From positions 1 to 38,006 of the forward strand of contig CAJTIU010000040.1 in NCBI GenBank assembly GCA_910576335.1: a stretch of DNA of 38,006 nt, given 5' to 3'. Origin of the DNA: Lachnospiraceae bacterium (lineage in GTDB: Bacteria; Bacillota; Clostridia; Lachnospirales; Lachnospiraceae). Shown here piece after piece: positions 7,141 through 15,218 of this stretch (its first letter is position 1; every line of letters begins with the position of its first letter). Position numbers and translations under genes: made by a program. A model generated the notes under the pieces. It saw only the letters and a program-made list of their open reading frames with translations. It ran no database searches and was not told where the DNA came from.

Positions 7141-10100
7141 TCTCACCAGAAGACACCCACGTATCTTTAATCCCCCGTAATTTTATCGAACGCGGGACCT
7201 TTATGGGAGGTATGTTCAAGATCCGCAACGCCGTCGAAGGAGGCATCCTGGCTACGGTTGTCACCGTACCCGTCATCCATCTGCCTTTAACCGTAACAGC
7301 GCGCATTATCATCTTCTGCGTCACCGCCCTTCCGGCAGCAATGGTTGCCTTTATCGGAATTGGCGGTGAGAGCCTGACTGCCTTTTTTATGAACGCTGTC
7401 CGTTTTGTGAAAAACCGGCGCATTATCTACCGCAAAGATATCAAGCAGCAGGCGCTGAAACAAAAACGCCGCAACCACAGCCGGGAACCCAAAGCCAGGA
7501 AACGCAGAAAAAAGAAGCCGGCAAACAATGAAGACACAATATCCAAAGAACCAGCTAATCCTGTGGATGAATACCGGCCCGAACGCAAAACCTTTGATAC
7601 CTCTACGGCAAGCGGTATTAAAAAACAGGCCCGTGAGGATATCCGTATCCTGCAGCTTGAACAAAAACATGCACGAAAGTCCCAGGCGATGGCCCTAAAA
7701 GCTGCAAAGCATGACAAAAAGCTGCGGGCACGCCAGAATAAAAAAGACCAGAAAGAAGCTGCCCGTTTAGCCAGAATCAGCAGGAAAGAAGAACGATACA
7801 GGAAAAAACATCCGGACCGGGTAAAGAAAAAGAGGAAATACGCAACTCTTGAGGATTATCTCCCTATTGAAAAAATTGAAAATGGCATTGTCTATACCAC
7901 TGACCGCCGCTATGTAAAAATCCTGGAGATCGAACCGATCAATTTCCTTCTCCGCAGTGCCAGAGAACAGCAGAGTATCATTTACAGCTTTATCTCATAC
8001 CTGAAGATCAGCCCGGTAAAACTCCAGATCAAGATGATCTCCAAAAAGGCGGACATCAACCGGCATCTGGAGCAGTCTGTGCGGGAGCTGGAACAGGAGT
8101 CTGATCCAAGATGCCAGGAATTGCAGAAAGATTATATCCAGTTTGTTCAAAAACTAAGCTCCAGGGAAGCGGTGTCCAGACGTTTTTTTCTGATCTTTGA
8201 ATACGAGCCATTTAATATCAACCGTAAGACCGAGGAGAAAGAAATCCTGTCTGCGCTCGAAACAGCCGCACAGACCGCACGAACATTTCTTTACCAGTGC
8301 GGCAATAAGGTTCCGGTCCACGATAACGAAGATGAGTTCACGGCCGATGTCCTCTATACCCTGCTTAACCGCAGCCTCTGTACCGATAAGCCGCTGCCGG
8401 ACCGGATCACCGACGTTTTGAACTGCTACACGGAAAATGAGCGCCGTGAAGAGATCAGCCATATCCGGATGAATGAATTCATCGCCCCGGAGGCGGTCAG
8501 TTTCAAACATTCCCGTTATGTACTGGTTAACGGTATCTACCATGCCTATCTGATCGTTCCTAGCGACGGCTATAAAAGCATGGTAACTCCCGGATGGCTT
8601 TCCCTCCTTATTAATGCCGGGGAAGGAATCGATGTTGATTTTTACCTGCACCGGCAGCCAAAAGATAAGATCCAGCAAAGGCTTGGCCAGCAGATCCGTA
8701 TCAACCGGTCAAAGATCAAGGATGCCTCCGATACCAATGCAGACTTTGACGACCTGGATTCCGCTATCCGCTCTGGTTACTTTTTAAAGCAGGGACTGGC
8801 TAATAATGAAGATTTTTATTATATCAGCCTCCTCATCACGATTACAGCTGAAACGCTGGAAGAGCTGCAATGGCGGATACAGGAGATGAAAAAACTCCTG
8901 ATCTCCCAGGACATGGATCTGCGCCTCTGCTATTTCCTTCAGGAGCAGGGATTTTTATCCTCCCTGCCCCTCGCAGAACTTGACCGGAAGCTATTTGACC
9001 TTTCCAAACGCAATGTCCTGACCTCCGGAGCCGCGAGCTGTTATCCCTTTACCAGCTACAGCATCTGCGATGACAACGGCATCCTGTTCGGGGTAAATAA
9101 GCATAATAATTCCCTGGTTATCGCAGATATCTTCGATTCCAGGCAGTATAAAAATTCCAATATCTGCATCCTCGGCTGCTCCGGTGCCGGGAAGACCTTT
9201 ACCATGCAGACCATGGCGCTCCGGATGAGGCGGAAAGGAATCCAGGTTTTTATCATCGCTCCGTTAAAAGGGCATGAATTTTACCGGGCCTGTAAAAATG
9301 TAGGAGGAGAATTCATCCAGATCTCCCCGGCAAGCCGGAACTGTATCAATATCATGGAGATCCGCAAAATAGATAATTCCGTAAATGAACTGTTGGACGG
9401 GCCTACACTGGAGGCCTCTGCCCTCGCCGGCAAGATCCAGCGGCTCCACATCTTTTTTTCGCTGCTGATCCCGGATATGAGCCATGAAGAAAAACAGCTC
9501 TTAGACGAAGCCCTGATAAAGACTTACGCAGGGAAAGGCATTACGCACAAAAACGAATCCCTGACGGATCCGAAGCACCCGGAACGCTACCGGGAAATGC
9601 CGGTTCTTGAGGACGTTTACAACGTTTTAATGGAAAGCAGGGACACCAAACGGCTTGCACATATCCTAAACCGTCTTGTCCATGGCTCTGCCGCCTCTTT
9701 CAACCAGCAGACAAATATGGATCTGACAAATAAATACACGGTGCTTGATATCTCCGAACTCACCGGAAGCAGCGATCTTCTGACCGTAGGCATGTTCGTT
9801 GCCCTGGATTATGTCTGGGATAAAGCAAAGGAAAACCGTACGGAAGAAAAAGCAATCTTCGTCGATGAGGTATGGCAGCTGATCGGAGCATCCAGCAACC
9901 GGCTTGCCGCCGAATTTGTGCTGGAGATTGCAAAGATCATCCGTGCCTACTCCGGAGCCGGGATCTTCGCCACCCAGGACCTCAATGACTTTTTTGCGCT
10001 GGATGACGGGAAATACGGCAAAGGCATTATCAACAACTGCAAGACTAAGATCATCCTGAACATGGAGGATGAGGAGGCACAGCGGGTACAGAAAATCCTG

Positions 10101-10394
10101 CACCTGTCAGAAACGGAGAGGCACCTTAAACCGCTCAGACACGCAAACGAAAAGTGGATGGGGCAGGACTCGAACCTGCGGTGTTTCCTTGTAACAGATT
10201 TACAGTCTGCCGCCTTCGCCACTAGGCTACCCATCCTGAGATGTGACCAAGGAGAATCTGTCTACATTCCATTTCGACCAGCGCAGGTTCACAATTTGCT
10301 GGACTACGGTTATCCTATGACCACAGTGATCCCCATGGGACTTGAACCCAATATCTCCGGCTTGAAAGGCCGGTGTCCTGACCTTTTAGACTAG
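7137..10394 (+). CDS. PrgI-VirB4 conjugation ATPase (CD1110 family-like), C-terminus lost
   Basis: The frame is 1085 codons. Residues ~1-95 are PrgI-like with two membrane segments (GGILATVVTVPVIH..., IIIFCVTALPAAMVAFIG). A very basic linker follows to ~235, then the VirB4 body. Walker A is G680-T687 (GCSGAGKT) and Walker B is FVDE with D910/E911. VirB4 powers substrate transfer and pilus assembly in type IV secretion. Homology stops near residue 992 (LSETER), where family members continue with an ITHFERGNG-type end of perhaps 40-60 residues. The remaining ~93 codons are antisense to two tRNA genes and end inside tRNA-Glu. The protein is therefore chimeric at its end and probably not fully functional. 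Confidence 0.85.
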   Translation: MISPEDTHVSLIPRNFIERGTFMGGMFKIRNAVEGGILATVVTVPVIHLPLTVTARIIIFCVTALPAAMVAFIGIGGESLTAFFMNAVRFVKNRRIIYRKDIKQQALKQKRRNHSREPKARKRRKKKPANNEDTISKEPANPVDEYRPERKTFDTSTASGIKKQAREDIRILQLEQKHARKSQAMALKAAKHDKKLRARQNKKDQKEAARLARISRKEERYRKKHPDRVKKKRKYATLEDYLPIEKIENGIVYTTDRRYVKILEIEPINFLLRSAREQQSIIYSFISYLKISPVKLQIKMISKKADINRHLEQSVRELEQESDPRCQELQKDYIQFVQKLSSREAVSRRFFLIFEYEPFNINRKTEEKEILSALETAAQTARTFLYQCGNKVPVHDNEDEFTADVLYTLLNRSLCTDKPLPDRITDVLNCYTENERREEISHIRMNEFIAPEAVSFKHSRYVLVNGIYHAYLIVPSDGYKSMVTPGWLSLLINAGEGIDVDFYLHRQPKDKIQQRLGQQIRINRSKIKDASDTNADFDDLDSAIRSGYFLKQGLANNEDFYYISLLITITAETLEELQWRIQEMKKLLISQDMDLRLCYFLQEQGFLSSLPLAELDRKLFDLSKRNVLTSGAASCYPFTSYSICDDNGILFGVNKHNNSLVIADIFDSRQYKNSNICILGCSGAGKTFTMQTMALRMRRKGIQVFIIAPLKGHEFYRACKNVGGEFIQISPASRNCINIMEIRKIDNSVNELLDGPTLEASALAGKIQRLHIFFSLLIPDMSHEEKQLLDEALIKTYAGKGITHKNESLTDPKHPERYREMPVLEDVYNVLMESRDTKRLAHILNRLVHGSAASFNQQTNMDLTNKYTVLDISELTGSSDLLTVGMFVALDYVWDKAKENRTEEKAIFVDEVWQLIGASSNRLAAEFVLEIAKIIRAYSGAGIFATQDLNDFFALDDGKYGKGIINNCKTKIILNMEDEEAQRVQKILHLSETERHLKPLRHANEKWMGQDSNLRCFLVTDLQSAAFATRLPILRCDQGESVYIPFRPAQVHNLLDYGYPMTTVIPMGLEPNISGLKGRCPDLLD
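10118..10150 (-). other. Possible 5' half of a tRNA gene at the virB4 junction
   Basis: Read on the minus strand just after tRNA-Tyr, the bases TGTCTGAGCGGTTTAAGGTG resemble the D-arm of a class II tRNA such as Ser or Leu, preceded by a 7-base acceptor-like stretch. The resemblance ends at about 10118, exactly where virB4 sequence begins. It may be the remnant of a tRNA gene split by ICE integration or deletion. The D-stem pairs imperfectly, so I am not sure. Confidence 0.3.
10155..10236 (-). tRNA. tRNA-Tyr(GTA)
   Basis: A full 82-base cloverleaf on the minus strand. The acceptor GGATGGG pairs with CCCATCC and an A discriminator follows. The anticodon loop reads CTGTAAA with anticodon GTA. 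A long class II variable arm, as expected for bacterial tRNA-Tyr, and a T arm GCAGG TTCGAGT CCTGC are present. CCA is not encoded. It lies antisense to the 3' end of the virB4 reading frame and is the third gene of a Lys-Glu-Tyr cluster. Confidence 0.95.
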
Positions 10395-10400
10395 GGGACC
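10327..10400 (-). tRNA. tRNA-Glu(TTC)
   Basis: Minus-strand cloverleaf. The acceptor GGTCCCC pairs with GGGGATC (one G-U) followed by an A discriminator. The anticodon stem GCCGG/CCGGC-type pairing surrounds the loop CTTTCAA with anticodon TTC. The T arm TGGG TTCAAGT CCCA is intact. It sits between the XRE gene and tRNA-Tyr, and the virB4 reading frame runs antisense into it. Confidence 0.95.
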
Positions 10401-10439
10401 TTACTGCAGGCTTTCACCTGCATATTTTATCTATTTTCT

Positions 10440-10691
10440 TCATGCACCTATCTGCATCGGAATTACTGTATTTACTACCAAAATATCATCCAGGCTTACC
10501 TGAAGCACTGCTGCAAGTACGACCAGATTATCTATGGATGGTAACGCTGCGCCTTGCTGCCACTTGTATATCGCTTGCGGTGTGGCAAATCCGAAAATAT
10601 TCTGCAAATCCTTTACTGATAAGTTTGCCTGCTTCCTCAACCTGTTAATGTTCTTTCCTGTCTGTATCATATCTATTGTCGGCAGATCCAT
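10440..10691 (-). CDS. Small XRE/Cro-like helix-turn-helix regulator
   Basis: 83 residues from the ATG at 10691. An ATG two codons earlier (10697) is too close to the GGAGGTGA site, which fits the second ATG better. The helix-turn-helix is clear: IGKNINRLRKQANLSVKDLQ, then IFGFATPQAIYKWQQGAALPSIDNLVVLAAVL. It occupies nearly the whole protein, as in stand-alone XRE regulators. It lies between tRNA-Lys and tRNA-Glu in the same direction, so it may be read from the tRNA transcript. Its target is unknown. Confidence 0.75.
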   Translation of the reverse strand: MDLPTIDMIQTGKNINRLRKQANLSVKDLQNIFGFATPQAIYKWQQGAALPSIDNLVVLAAVLQVSLDDILVVNTVIPMQIGA

Positions 10692-10733
10692 GTTCATTCA
10701 CCTCCTGTCATTTTACAAATATCCAGGCGGTAC

Positions 10734-10806
10734 TGCCCCATGTGAGATTCGAACTCACGGCCGCTCGATTAAAAGTCGAGTGCTCTGCCGGCTGAGCTAA
10801 TGGAGC
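10734..10806 (-). tRNA. tRNA-Lys(TTT)
   Basis: Minus-strand cloverleaf of 73 bases. The acceptor GCTCCAT pairs with ATGGGGC plus an A discriminator. The D arm TAGCTCAGCCGGCAGAGCA, the anticodon loop CTTTTAA (anticodon TTT) between CTCGA/TCGAG-like arms, and the T arm GTGAG TTCGAAT CTCAC are all intact. It is the first gene of the cluster in transcription order. Confidence 0.95.
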
Positions 10807-10940
10807 GTGTACAGAAAACCTTCCGTTGGAATTTTCTGCTTTCTAAGACAAAAAATACCGCCTACCTCATACAAGATAAGCGGCATCTGATATCCATGTT
10901 TTTATCTGTCAGTCTCCTGTATAGAAAGACAGCTTTTTAA

Positions 10941-11069
10941 TCACACAGTTATTTTCCGTTTTCTTACCTTACATGAGCGTACCAAAATCAAACCCTGCTT
11001 TTTATCTTTACTGTGCAGCGTCTCATATTGTTCACTATTCAGGTAATATACGAAATTAACTGTTGTCAT
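10941..11069 (-). CDS. 42-residue basic protein next to the attachment site
   Basis: An ATG at 11069 is preceded by AAAGGA at 7-9 bases and opens a 42-residue frame (MTTVNFVYYLNSEQYETL, then a lysine/arginine-rich end). A longer in-frame start at 11207 lies inside the integrated element and crosses the attachment repeat, so it cannot be ancestral. The small size and basic tail allow no assignment. It is the last host-side gene before the left attachment site, and its upstream DNA was changed by the integration. Confidence 0.45.
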   Translation of the reverse strand: MTTVNFVYYLNSEQYETLHSKDKKQGLILVRSCKVRKRKITV

Positions 11070-11145
11070 GATTCTTTCCTTTCTGGACTTATTTTCGTCC
11101 GCTTTATTTTTATCTGTACTTACTATATCACCTATATCACGCTTT

Positions 11146-11166
11146 GTCATTATACTGGTAATATAA
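11146..11166 (+). repeat. Left attachment repeat (21 bp)
   Basis: The 21-bp sequence beginning GTCATTATACTGG and ending GGTAATATAA is repeated exactly at 24783-24803. The bases just outside differ on both sides (t versus c before, a versus t after), so the identity is exactly 21 bp. The integrase gene starts its outward reading 200 bp inside. This is the expected core of strand exchange for the tyrosine integrase. Confidence 0.85.
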
Positions 11167-11304
11167 AGTCGTTCATTTTGTCTCTTTCCATCATTTTCCA
11201 TAGCCATACTTTTAAACCTTGATTCTATGGGGATTGTTTAAAATCAACCATACTATTATACTTTATCATCTTTTATCTTTGTTCGACATCCACCCCACAA
11301 AAAA

Positions 11305-11333
11305 GGGGTAGAAATTGGGGTAGTTTTGGGGTA
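11305..11333 (+). repeat. Three GGGGTA arm-type integrase sites
   Basis: GGGGTA occurs at 11305, 11317 and 11328 (spacing 12 and 11 bp), between the left core site and the integrase gene. Two further copies spaced 12 bp lie just inside the right core site (24710, 24722). Integrases of this type bind short arm repeats with their N-terminal domain, and the paired placement at both ends fits that role. Confidence 0.6.
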
Positions 11334-11335
11334 AC

Positions 11336-11360
11336 GAAAAGGGCGGTTACAATGCCGCCC
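11336..11360 (-). terminator. Terminator after the integrase gene
   Basis: On the minus strand GGGCGG (11360-11355) pairs with CCGCCC (11346-11341) around an 8-base loop and is followed by TTTTC. It lies six bases after the integrase stop codon and would end the integrase operon transcript. Confidence 0.75.
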
Positions 11361-11366
11361 CTGCTG

Positions 11367-12473
11367 CTATAACACTATCTTCAAATTATCCATTTCCTTT
11401 TGTTTGGTATTCGGTAAAACATGGCTGTATAAGTCCATTGTCATTGCAAGGCTGCTATGCCCCAGAATGGTCTTTAAGGTCTGCGGACTCCCTCCCTGCT
11501 CTATGTACCGTGTTGCAAAGGTATCCCTTAAGGCGTGTGCCGTGAAATGCTCTATCGGCTTGCCCTGTTCTTCCAGTCTGGCCAGTGCGTCACTTATCGC
11601 CCGGTTTATTGCATGGTTGTGTACTATGCCGCCATATACAGATGCAAAAACCCTGTTATCATTCATTGGCAGGATATTCCCCAGTTTTTTCCTCTGGCTT
11701 GATAAAACACCTTTGATTGTTTCATTTAACGGAATATCTCTTTTCCCTGCTTCACTTTTAGGGCTTCCTATGTTCACGGTTCCGTCCTCGTTAAAAGTGA
11801 CAGTTTTCGTTACATGAATAACATTCTGCTTATAATCTATGTCACTCCATGCCAGGGCGGCAGCTTCGCCTATCCTCATGCCAGTACATAAGAGAAGAGA
11901 AACAAACTCATAATAATAATCTTTCGCCATTTCCTGCATGAAGTCCTTTTGCTCCTGCTCTGTCAATGCTCTGTGGTATGTTTCCGTAGCTTTATCCGCT
12001 TCCTTTAAGGCCTTGATTCCGTCCGCAGGGCTTTTCACAATAATATCATCATGCACGGCATCATTCAGGACTACTTTTAATGTCCTCATTACCCCATTAC
12101 AGGTAGTCACTGCCAGGCTTTCAGAAATATCTTTTTGCAGATTCAGAATCTCTCTCCGCTCAATCTGCTGTACTTTTCTGCCACCGATTCTTGGAGATAT
12201 ATGCTTGTAATAATAACTCTTATACGTTTTTAAGGTATTCCCTTTTGTTCCGTTCCTCTTCCCTGCCAGCCATTCAGCAAAATACTGGTCAAGAGTCAGG
12301 TTGCGGTTGTCCGTATATATCCCAGCTTCAATTTTCTTCCTGATTTCCTGTTCCTTCTGCGAAATCTCCTTTGCATTCTTTCCGTAAATACTGTATCTTT
12401 TGCCATCTATGGTAAAACGCTTTTCCAGTGTGCCGTCTGCACGTTTCCTTGTCCCGGCTCCCAGTCTTGCCAT
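11367..12473 (-). CDS. int: Tyrosine recombinase (integrase)
   Basis: 368 residues from the ATG at 12473; a GTG three codons earlier has its ribosome site too close. It has three parts: an N-terminal arm-binding region (KRFTIDGKRYSIYGKNAKE), a SAM-like core-binding domain (LTLDQYFAEWL... to about 140) and a catalytic domain. The active-site residues are R200 (CTGMRIGEAA), K239 (SPKSEAGKRDIP), H313 and R316 (HALRDTFATRY), H339 (LGHSS) and Y349 (MDLYSHV). This resembles Tn916-type and temperate-phage integrases. It is the last gene of a minus-strand operon, reads outward toward the left end and is followed by a terminator. It should recombine the 21-bp core repeat using the GGGGTA arm sites. 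Confidence 0.95.
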   Translation of the reverse strand: MARLGAGTRKRADGTLEKRFTIDGKRYSIYGKNAKEISQKEQEIRKKIEAGIYTDNRNLTLDQYFAEWLAGKRNGTKGNTLKTYKSYYYKHISPRIGGRKVQQIERREILNLQKDISESLAVTTCNGVMRTLKVVLNDAVHDDIIVKSPADGIKALKEADKATETYHRALTEQEQKDFMQEMAKDYYYEFVSLLLCTGMRIGEAAALAWSDIDYKQNVIHVTKTVTFNEDGTVNIGSPKSEAGKRDIPLNETIKGVLSSQRKKLGNILPMNDNRVFASVYGGIVHNHAINRAISDALARLEEQGKPIEHFTAHALRDTFATRYIEQGGSPQTLKTILGHSSLAMTMDLYSHVLPNTKQKEMDNLKIVL

Positions 12474-12546
12474 AATAAGCACCGCCTTTCTATAATGCGG
12501 GACAGGGCAGCAGTCATAAAAGCCGCCGCCCGCTCCCTTATTCCCT

Positions 12547-12687
12547 TTACCTGAAAATCAATACTGCTGCCTGAATGATATTCCCGGCCAGTGAGATAAT
12601 AAGCGCAACCCTGTATCTGGCAAGCTGCCTTTTCATGTCGCCTAAAATCTCCGTTGCAAGGTTCATCCGCTCTTTGCCCTTTGCCAT
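12547..12687 (-). CDS. 46-residue membrane protein
   Basis: The ATG at 12687 overlaps the preceding stop codon (TAATG) and GGAGG lies 9-10 bases upstream, so it is translationally coupled. The product begins with a charged helix (MAKGKERMNLATEILGDMKR) and ends with one hydrophobic segment (VALIISLAGNIIQAAVLIF). It is a single-pass small membrane protein. It sits between an 84-residue protein and the integrase. The function is unknown. Confidence 0.6.
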   Translation of the reverse strand: MAKGKERMNLATEILGDMKRQLARYRVALIISLAGNIIQAAVLIFR

Positions 12688-12941
12688 TATGCAGCACCTC
12701 CTTTCACGACAATTTCACTCTTTACACCTATTCCCGGGCTGTTCTGTTCTATCAGCAATTCCATAGCAAGCCGCAATACCTTGTCCTGCCCCTCTTTTTG
12801 CAATCCACAAAACATTTGCCGGATAGCTTCACATCTGTATGCCCTTTCCCGGTCACTCCGAAAATAACCGTCCTCCGGCTTTTCTGTATCGGCTTGCAGG
12901 ATATTGAAAATAGAATCCAGTATAAAATCATCATTTCCCAT
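12687..12941 (-). CDS. 84-residue hypothetical protein
   Basis: Starts at the ATG at 12941 (MGNDDFILDSIFNIL), which overlaps the end of the DUF5839-like gene by 11 bases and has GAGG upstream. A longer frame in the same phase overlaps that gene deeply and is unlikely. It is an alpha-helical, charged product without a recognisable motif (RCEAIRQMFCGLQKEGQDKV). It is part of the tightly packed operon that leads into the integrase. Confidence 0.6.
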   Translation of the reverse strand: MGNDDFILDSIFNILQADTEKPEDGYFRSDRERAYRCEAIRQMFCGLQKEGQDKVLRLAMELLIEQNSPGIGVKSEIVVKGGAA

Positions 12942-13662
12942 GTTGCGCCGCCCTCTTTGCCCTGATAACCATTCTAAGCGGCTCCGGCTCATTCCCGGAA
13001 TATTCTTCAACCGCCGTAACAATAACCGTTCTTGCGCCCCTCTCCGTGCGTACAACCGCCTTATCCCCAGCAGATACCCGGTCAATAAGAAGTCCGGGCA
13101 GTTCCCATGTATACAGCTTGCCGCCGGGCTTGTGGGATGCCCTCACAATCTGCCTTTTGCCGTACCTGATAGGCACACACTGGATGCCGTGCGCCTTTGC
13201 TATTAGATAGCTTGTGTAACCGTCAATCAGGTTTTTTTGGCTGTCAAGGATAATCTGTGACTGCAAAGCCCTGGTTTCCTCGAAATACCGTTCTTTCTGC
13301 TCCATCTTCTCCGCTTTTGGGGAATGTGCCGCAAAACACGGATAAATCTTCACTTCATCAGTGGGAATGTCCACCACTTCCCCGGATGCTCTCACACCCT
13401 GCTGCCATGCTTCATTCGCATATTCTGTATAAATGTCAAATAACATATTGCTTTCCTCACTTTCACACATACTATGATGCTCTTTCTCGTACCATCCTTT
13501 TACCATACCAACCGTAAAACAAAAGCCGCTGTTTTTCACTCTCCTGCCTTTTTCATAGACATTATTTATTGCATTGATAAAGGCCGTAATAAATTCCTTG
13601 CCGATACCCTTTTCAAATTCCGGGTACTGGAACTGCTCTATTGTCAGTGGGTATTGCATCAT
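12931..13662 (-). CDS. ParB-like/DUF5839-like protein
   Basis: 243 residues. The central part (SQIILDSQKNLIDGYTSYLIAKAHGIQCVPI) has the layout of a ParB-type N-terminal motif: a statement of identity, then GYT-YLIAKAHG, then VPI. The C-terminal ~80 residues (KLYTWELP, then a GDKAVVRTERGARTVIVTAVEEY strand pair) resemble DUF5839, a small beta domain. The first ~100 residues are unknown. It overlaps the upstream gene by four bases (ATGA). A role in DNA binding or partition of the element is possible. No CTP-binding arginine patch can be defined with confidence. Confidence 0.5.
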   Translation of the reverse strand: MMQYPLTIEQFQYPEFEKGIGKEFITAFINAINNVYEKGRRVKNSGFCFTVGMVKGWYEKEHHSMCESEESNMLFDIYTEYANEAWQQGVRASGEVVDIPTDEVKIYPCFAAHSPKAEKMEQKERYFEETRALQSQIILDSQKNLIDGYTSYLIAKAHGIQCVPIRYGKRQIVRASHKPGGKLYTWELPGLLIDRVSAGDKAVVRTERGARTVIVTAVEEYSGNEPEPLRMVIRAKRAAQHGK

Positions 13663-14183
13663 GCCGCACCGCCTTTCCGGGCAGAAATTCCCCTTTTCGT
13701 GGGTTCAGGTCTTGCAAAAAGAATATAATCAGATAGCTGCCTTTTCGCTCCCAAATAGTGAATGTATGAAAGTTTATTGATATGCGCCGCTTTAAGGAAC
13801 TTCTGATTTTCCCGGTCAGCCCATTCTAAATATTTTTCTGCTTTCTGATTGCCCTCCCTTGCCATGCACTTTAGCCGGATGAATAAATTGTCTACCTCTG
13901 CAACCATCTTTCTATGCCTTCTCCTGCTCATATCAAGCATAATCACTTTCGGGCAGGTCAGCACCGAATAAGGGATGCCGTTATAACGTGCCACTCTCCG
14001 TATTTCATCAGCGGTCAATTCTTCCTCGCCCCGGAATGCCGCCAGTACCAATTCATTTGTTACGTTTGCGAAATATCCAACATACAGACAGCTTTGTTTC
14101 TGTACTTCAATCAAGTTTGGGTACTTGTACCCTTTATATAGTCCTGCTCCTTCTTCTCTAAGGAACTGCAAATAATAATCCAA
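13659..14183 (-). CDS. Hypothetical protein, first gene of the integrase operon
   Basis: 174 residues. It apparently starts with TTG at 14183, preceded by AGAGG at 8 bases; no ATG lies nearby with a site. The middle (GEEELTADEIRRVARYNGIPYSVLTCPKVIML) looks like a helix-turn-helix-type segment, in which a residue pattern similar to XRE domains separates two helices. The remainder is helical and charged. It has no recognised family. Its stop overlaps the start of the next gene. Confidence 0.55.
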   Translation of the reverse strand: MDYYLQFLREEGAGLYKGYKYPNLIEVQKQSCLYVGYFANVTNELVLAAFRGEEELTADEIRRVARYNGIPYSVLTCPKVIMLDMSRRRHRKMVAEVDNLFIRLKCMAREGNQKAEKYLEWADRENQKFLKAAHINKLSYIHYLGAKRQLSDYILFARPEPTKRGISARKGGAA

Positions 14184-14308
14184 GATAATTTCCTCTACTT
14201 TCTTTACAGAGGGCAGCAGGCGTGTTACAATACCTGCATACCCCCAATTTGCTTAGTTGTCGGGTTACTTGCCCCTATCAGACTGCTACTCTGGTAAGGG
14301 CATTTTCT

Positions 14309-14746
14309 TTATACTGCTATGTTAATCAGTGCGCCAAGGCTTTCTTTCCATCCATAGCCGCCGATAATCTGCATCAGAGTAGCCGTTACCTGAATACCCA
14401 TATCAAGCACTTTGGAAAGCTCCCTTGCCAGTTTTGACGGAACGTACCCGATAACTGTTCTCCGGCGAATCGGCTTGATATGCACAACTATCTGAATAGC
14501 GTTACTATCAAACTTATTTTCCTTTTCTCTTTCCAGTGTTACGGTCAAGTCCTCCGGCTTGAACTGCTGCAGGAATGCCAGCCGCTCTTGTCTGTTCTCG
14601 AATGTCACGCCAACCGCCTTGACTGTCATTGACATCTTTACCCTCTGCCATGCCTTTTTGAAAGCATCTTTGAGAGAGTACCCGGCTTTCCGTAACTGGT
14701 TAGCCATTGCGCACACGGTTTTTCTTACTTTGGTAATCTGTTTCAT
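14309..14746 (-). CDS. HIRAN-domain protein
   Basis: 145 residues from the ATG at 14746, which has GGAG at 9 bases; another ATG exists at 14761. The segment VKAVGVTFENRQERLAFL, then VTLEREKENKFDSNAIQIVV and VIGYVPSKLARELSKVL, matches the HIRAN domain. HIRAN domains bind DNA ends in helicases such as HLTF and also occur alone in phage and element proteins. The N-terminus is basic and helical. It is transcribed away from the RHH gene, with three operator-like repeats between them. A role in handling damaged or replicating element DNA is inference. Confidence 0.7.
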   Translation of the reverse strand: MKQITKVRKTVCAMANQLRKAGYSLKDAFKKAWQRVKMSMTVKAVGVTFENRQERLAFLQQFKPEDLTVTLEREKENKFDSNAIQIVVHIKPIRRRTVIGYVPSKLARELSKVLDMGIQVTATLMQIIGGYGWKESLGALINIAV

Positions 14747-14789
14747 GTGGTGTTGCTCCATTCATCTCTTGATAGGTCTATTATATATC

Positions 14790-14885
14790 TATTTACACCA
14801 ATAGTCTATTGACATTTTATATATATTTACACCAATATATTTGTCTAATTTGTATATTTACATCAATAGATTTTTTTGCTATAAT
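14790..14885 (+). promoter_or_regulatory. Three TATTTACACCAATA operators and the RHH promoter
   Basis: TATTTACACCAATA occurs at 14790-14803 and 14824-14837, with a one-base variant at 14855-14868. The spacings of 34 and 31 bp are about three helical turns. The third copy overlaps the -35 (TTTACA 14857-14862) of a promoter whose -10 is TATAAT (14880-14885) at a 17-bp spacing. The region separates two divergent genes. Binding by the RHH protein encoded at 14959 would repress its own transcription. Confidence 0.6.
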
Positions 14886-14958
14886 TTTGGTATGGTGGAG
14901 AAAGTATCTCTATGTATAACTGCCCACTGGAACAAATCAAAAGAAAGAAGGTGTCTGC

Positions 14959-15168
14959 ATGTCAGAAGATAGTAAAATTAGTAAAGCACAACAAAAAGCC
15001 GTTAATAAATATGTAAAGAACAACTATGACCGTATCAACGTAACTTTCCCTAAAGGCCAAAAAGAAAAATTAAAAGAACACGCACAAAAACAGAATGAAA
15101 GTGTTAATGCCTTTATCGTTCGTTCTGTGTCTGAAACAATGGAGCGCGACAACCAAAACAAGAAATAG
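14959..15168 (+). CDS. Ribbon-helix-helix (Arc/CopG-like) protein
   Basis: 69 residues. A short basic N-terminus is followed by a strand (DRINVTFPKGQKEKLKEHA) and two helices (QNESVNAFIVRSVSETMERD), the fold order of Arc/CopG ribbon-helix-helix repressors. AAAGAAGG lies ahead of the ATG. Such proteins act as dimers, with the strand reading operator repeats. Three matching repeats lie in the promoter just upstream. The downstream region is non-coding and rich in repeats, which may mean that this protein also controls plasmid-like replication, as CopG does. Confidence 0.75.
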   Translation: MSEDSKISKAQQKAVNKYVKNNYDRINVTFPKGQKEKLKEHAQKQNESVNAFIVRSVSETMERDNQNKK

Positions 15169-15218
15169 CGTTCTCTGCTCCTGATAGATAGAATTGCATT
15201 TTTATATCCCATGACTAA

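Noticed and set aside
7287-8678. Minus-strand frames within virB4
   Set aside because: Antisense shadows of a gene with clear domains.
12407-12697. 96-codon frame overlapping the integrase start
   Set aside because: The 46-codon frame at 12547-12687 has the TAATG coupling and a plausible membrane segment; the longer frame overlaps the integrase gene.
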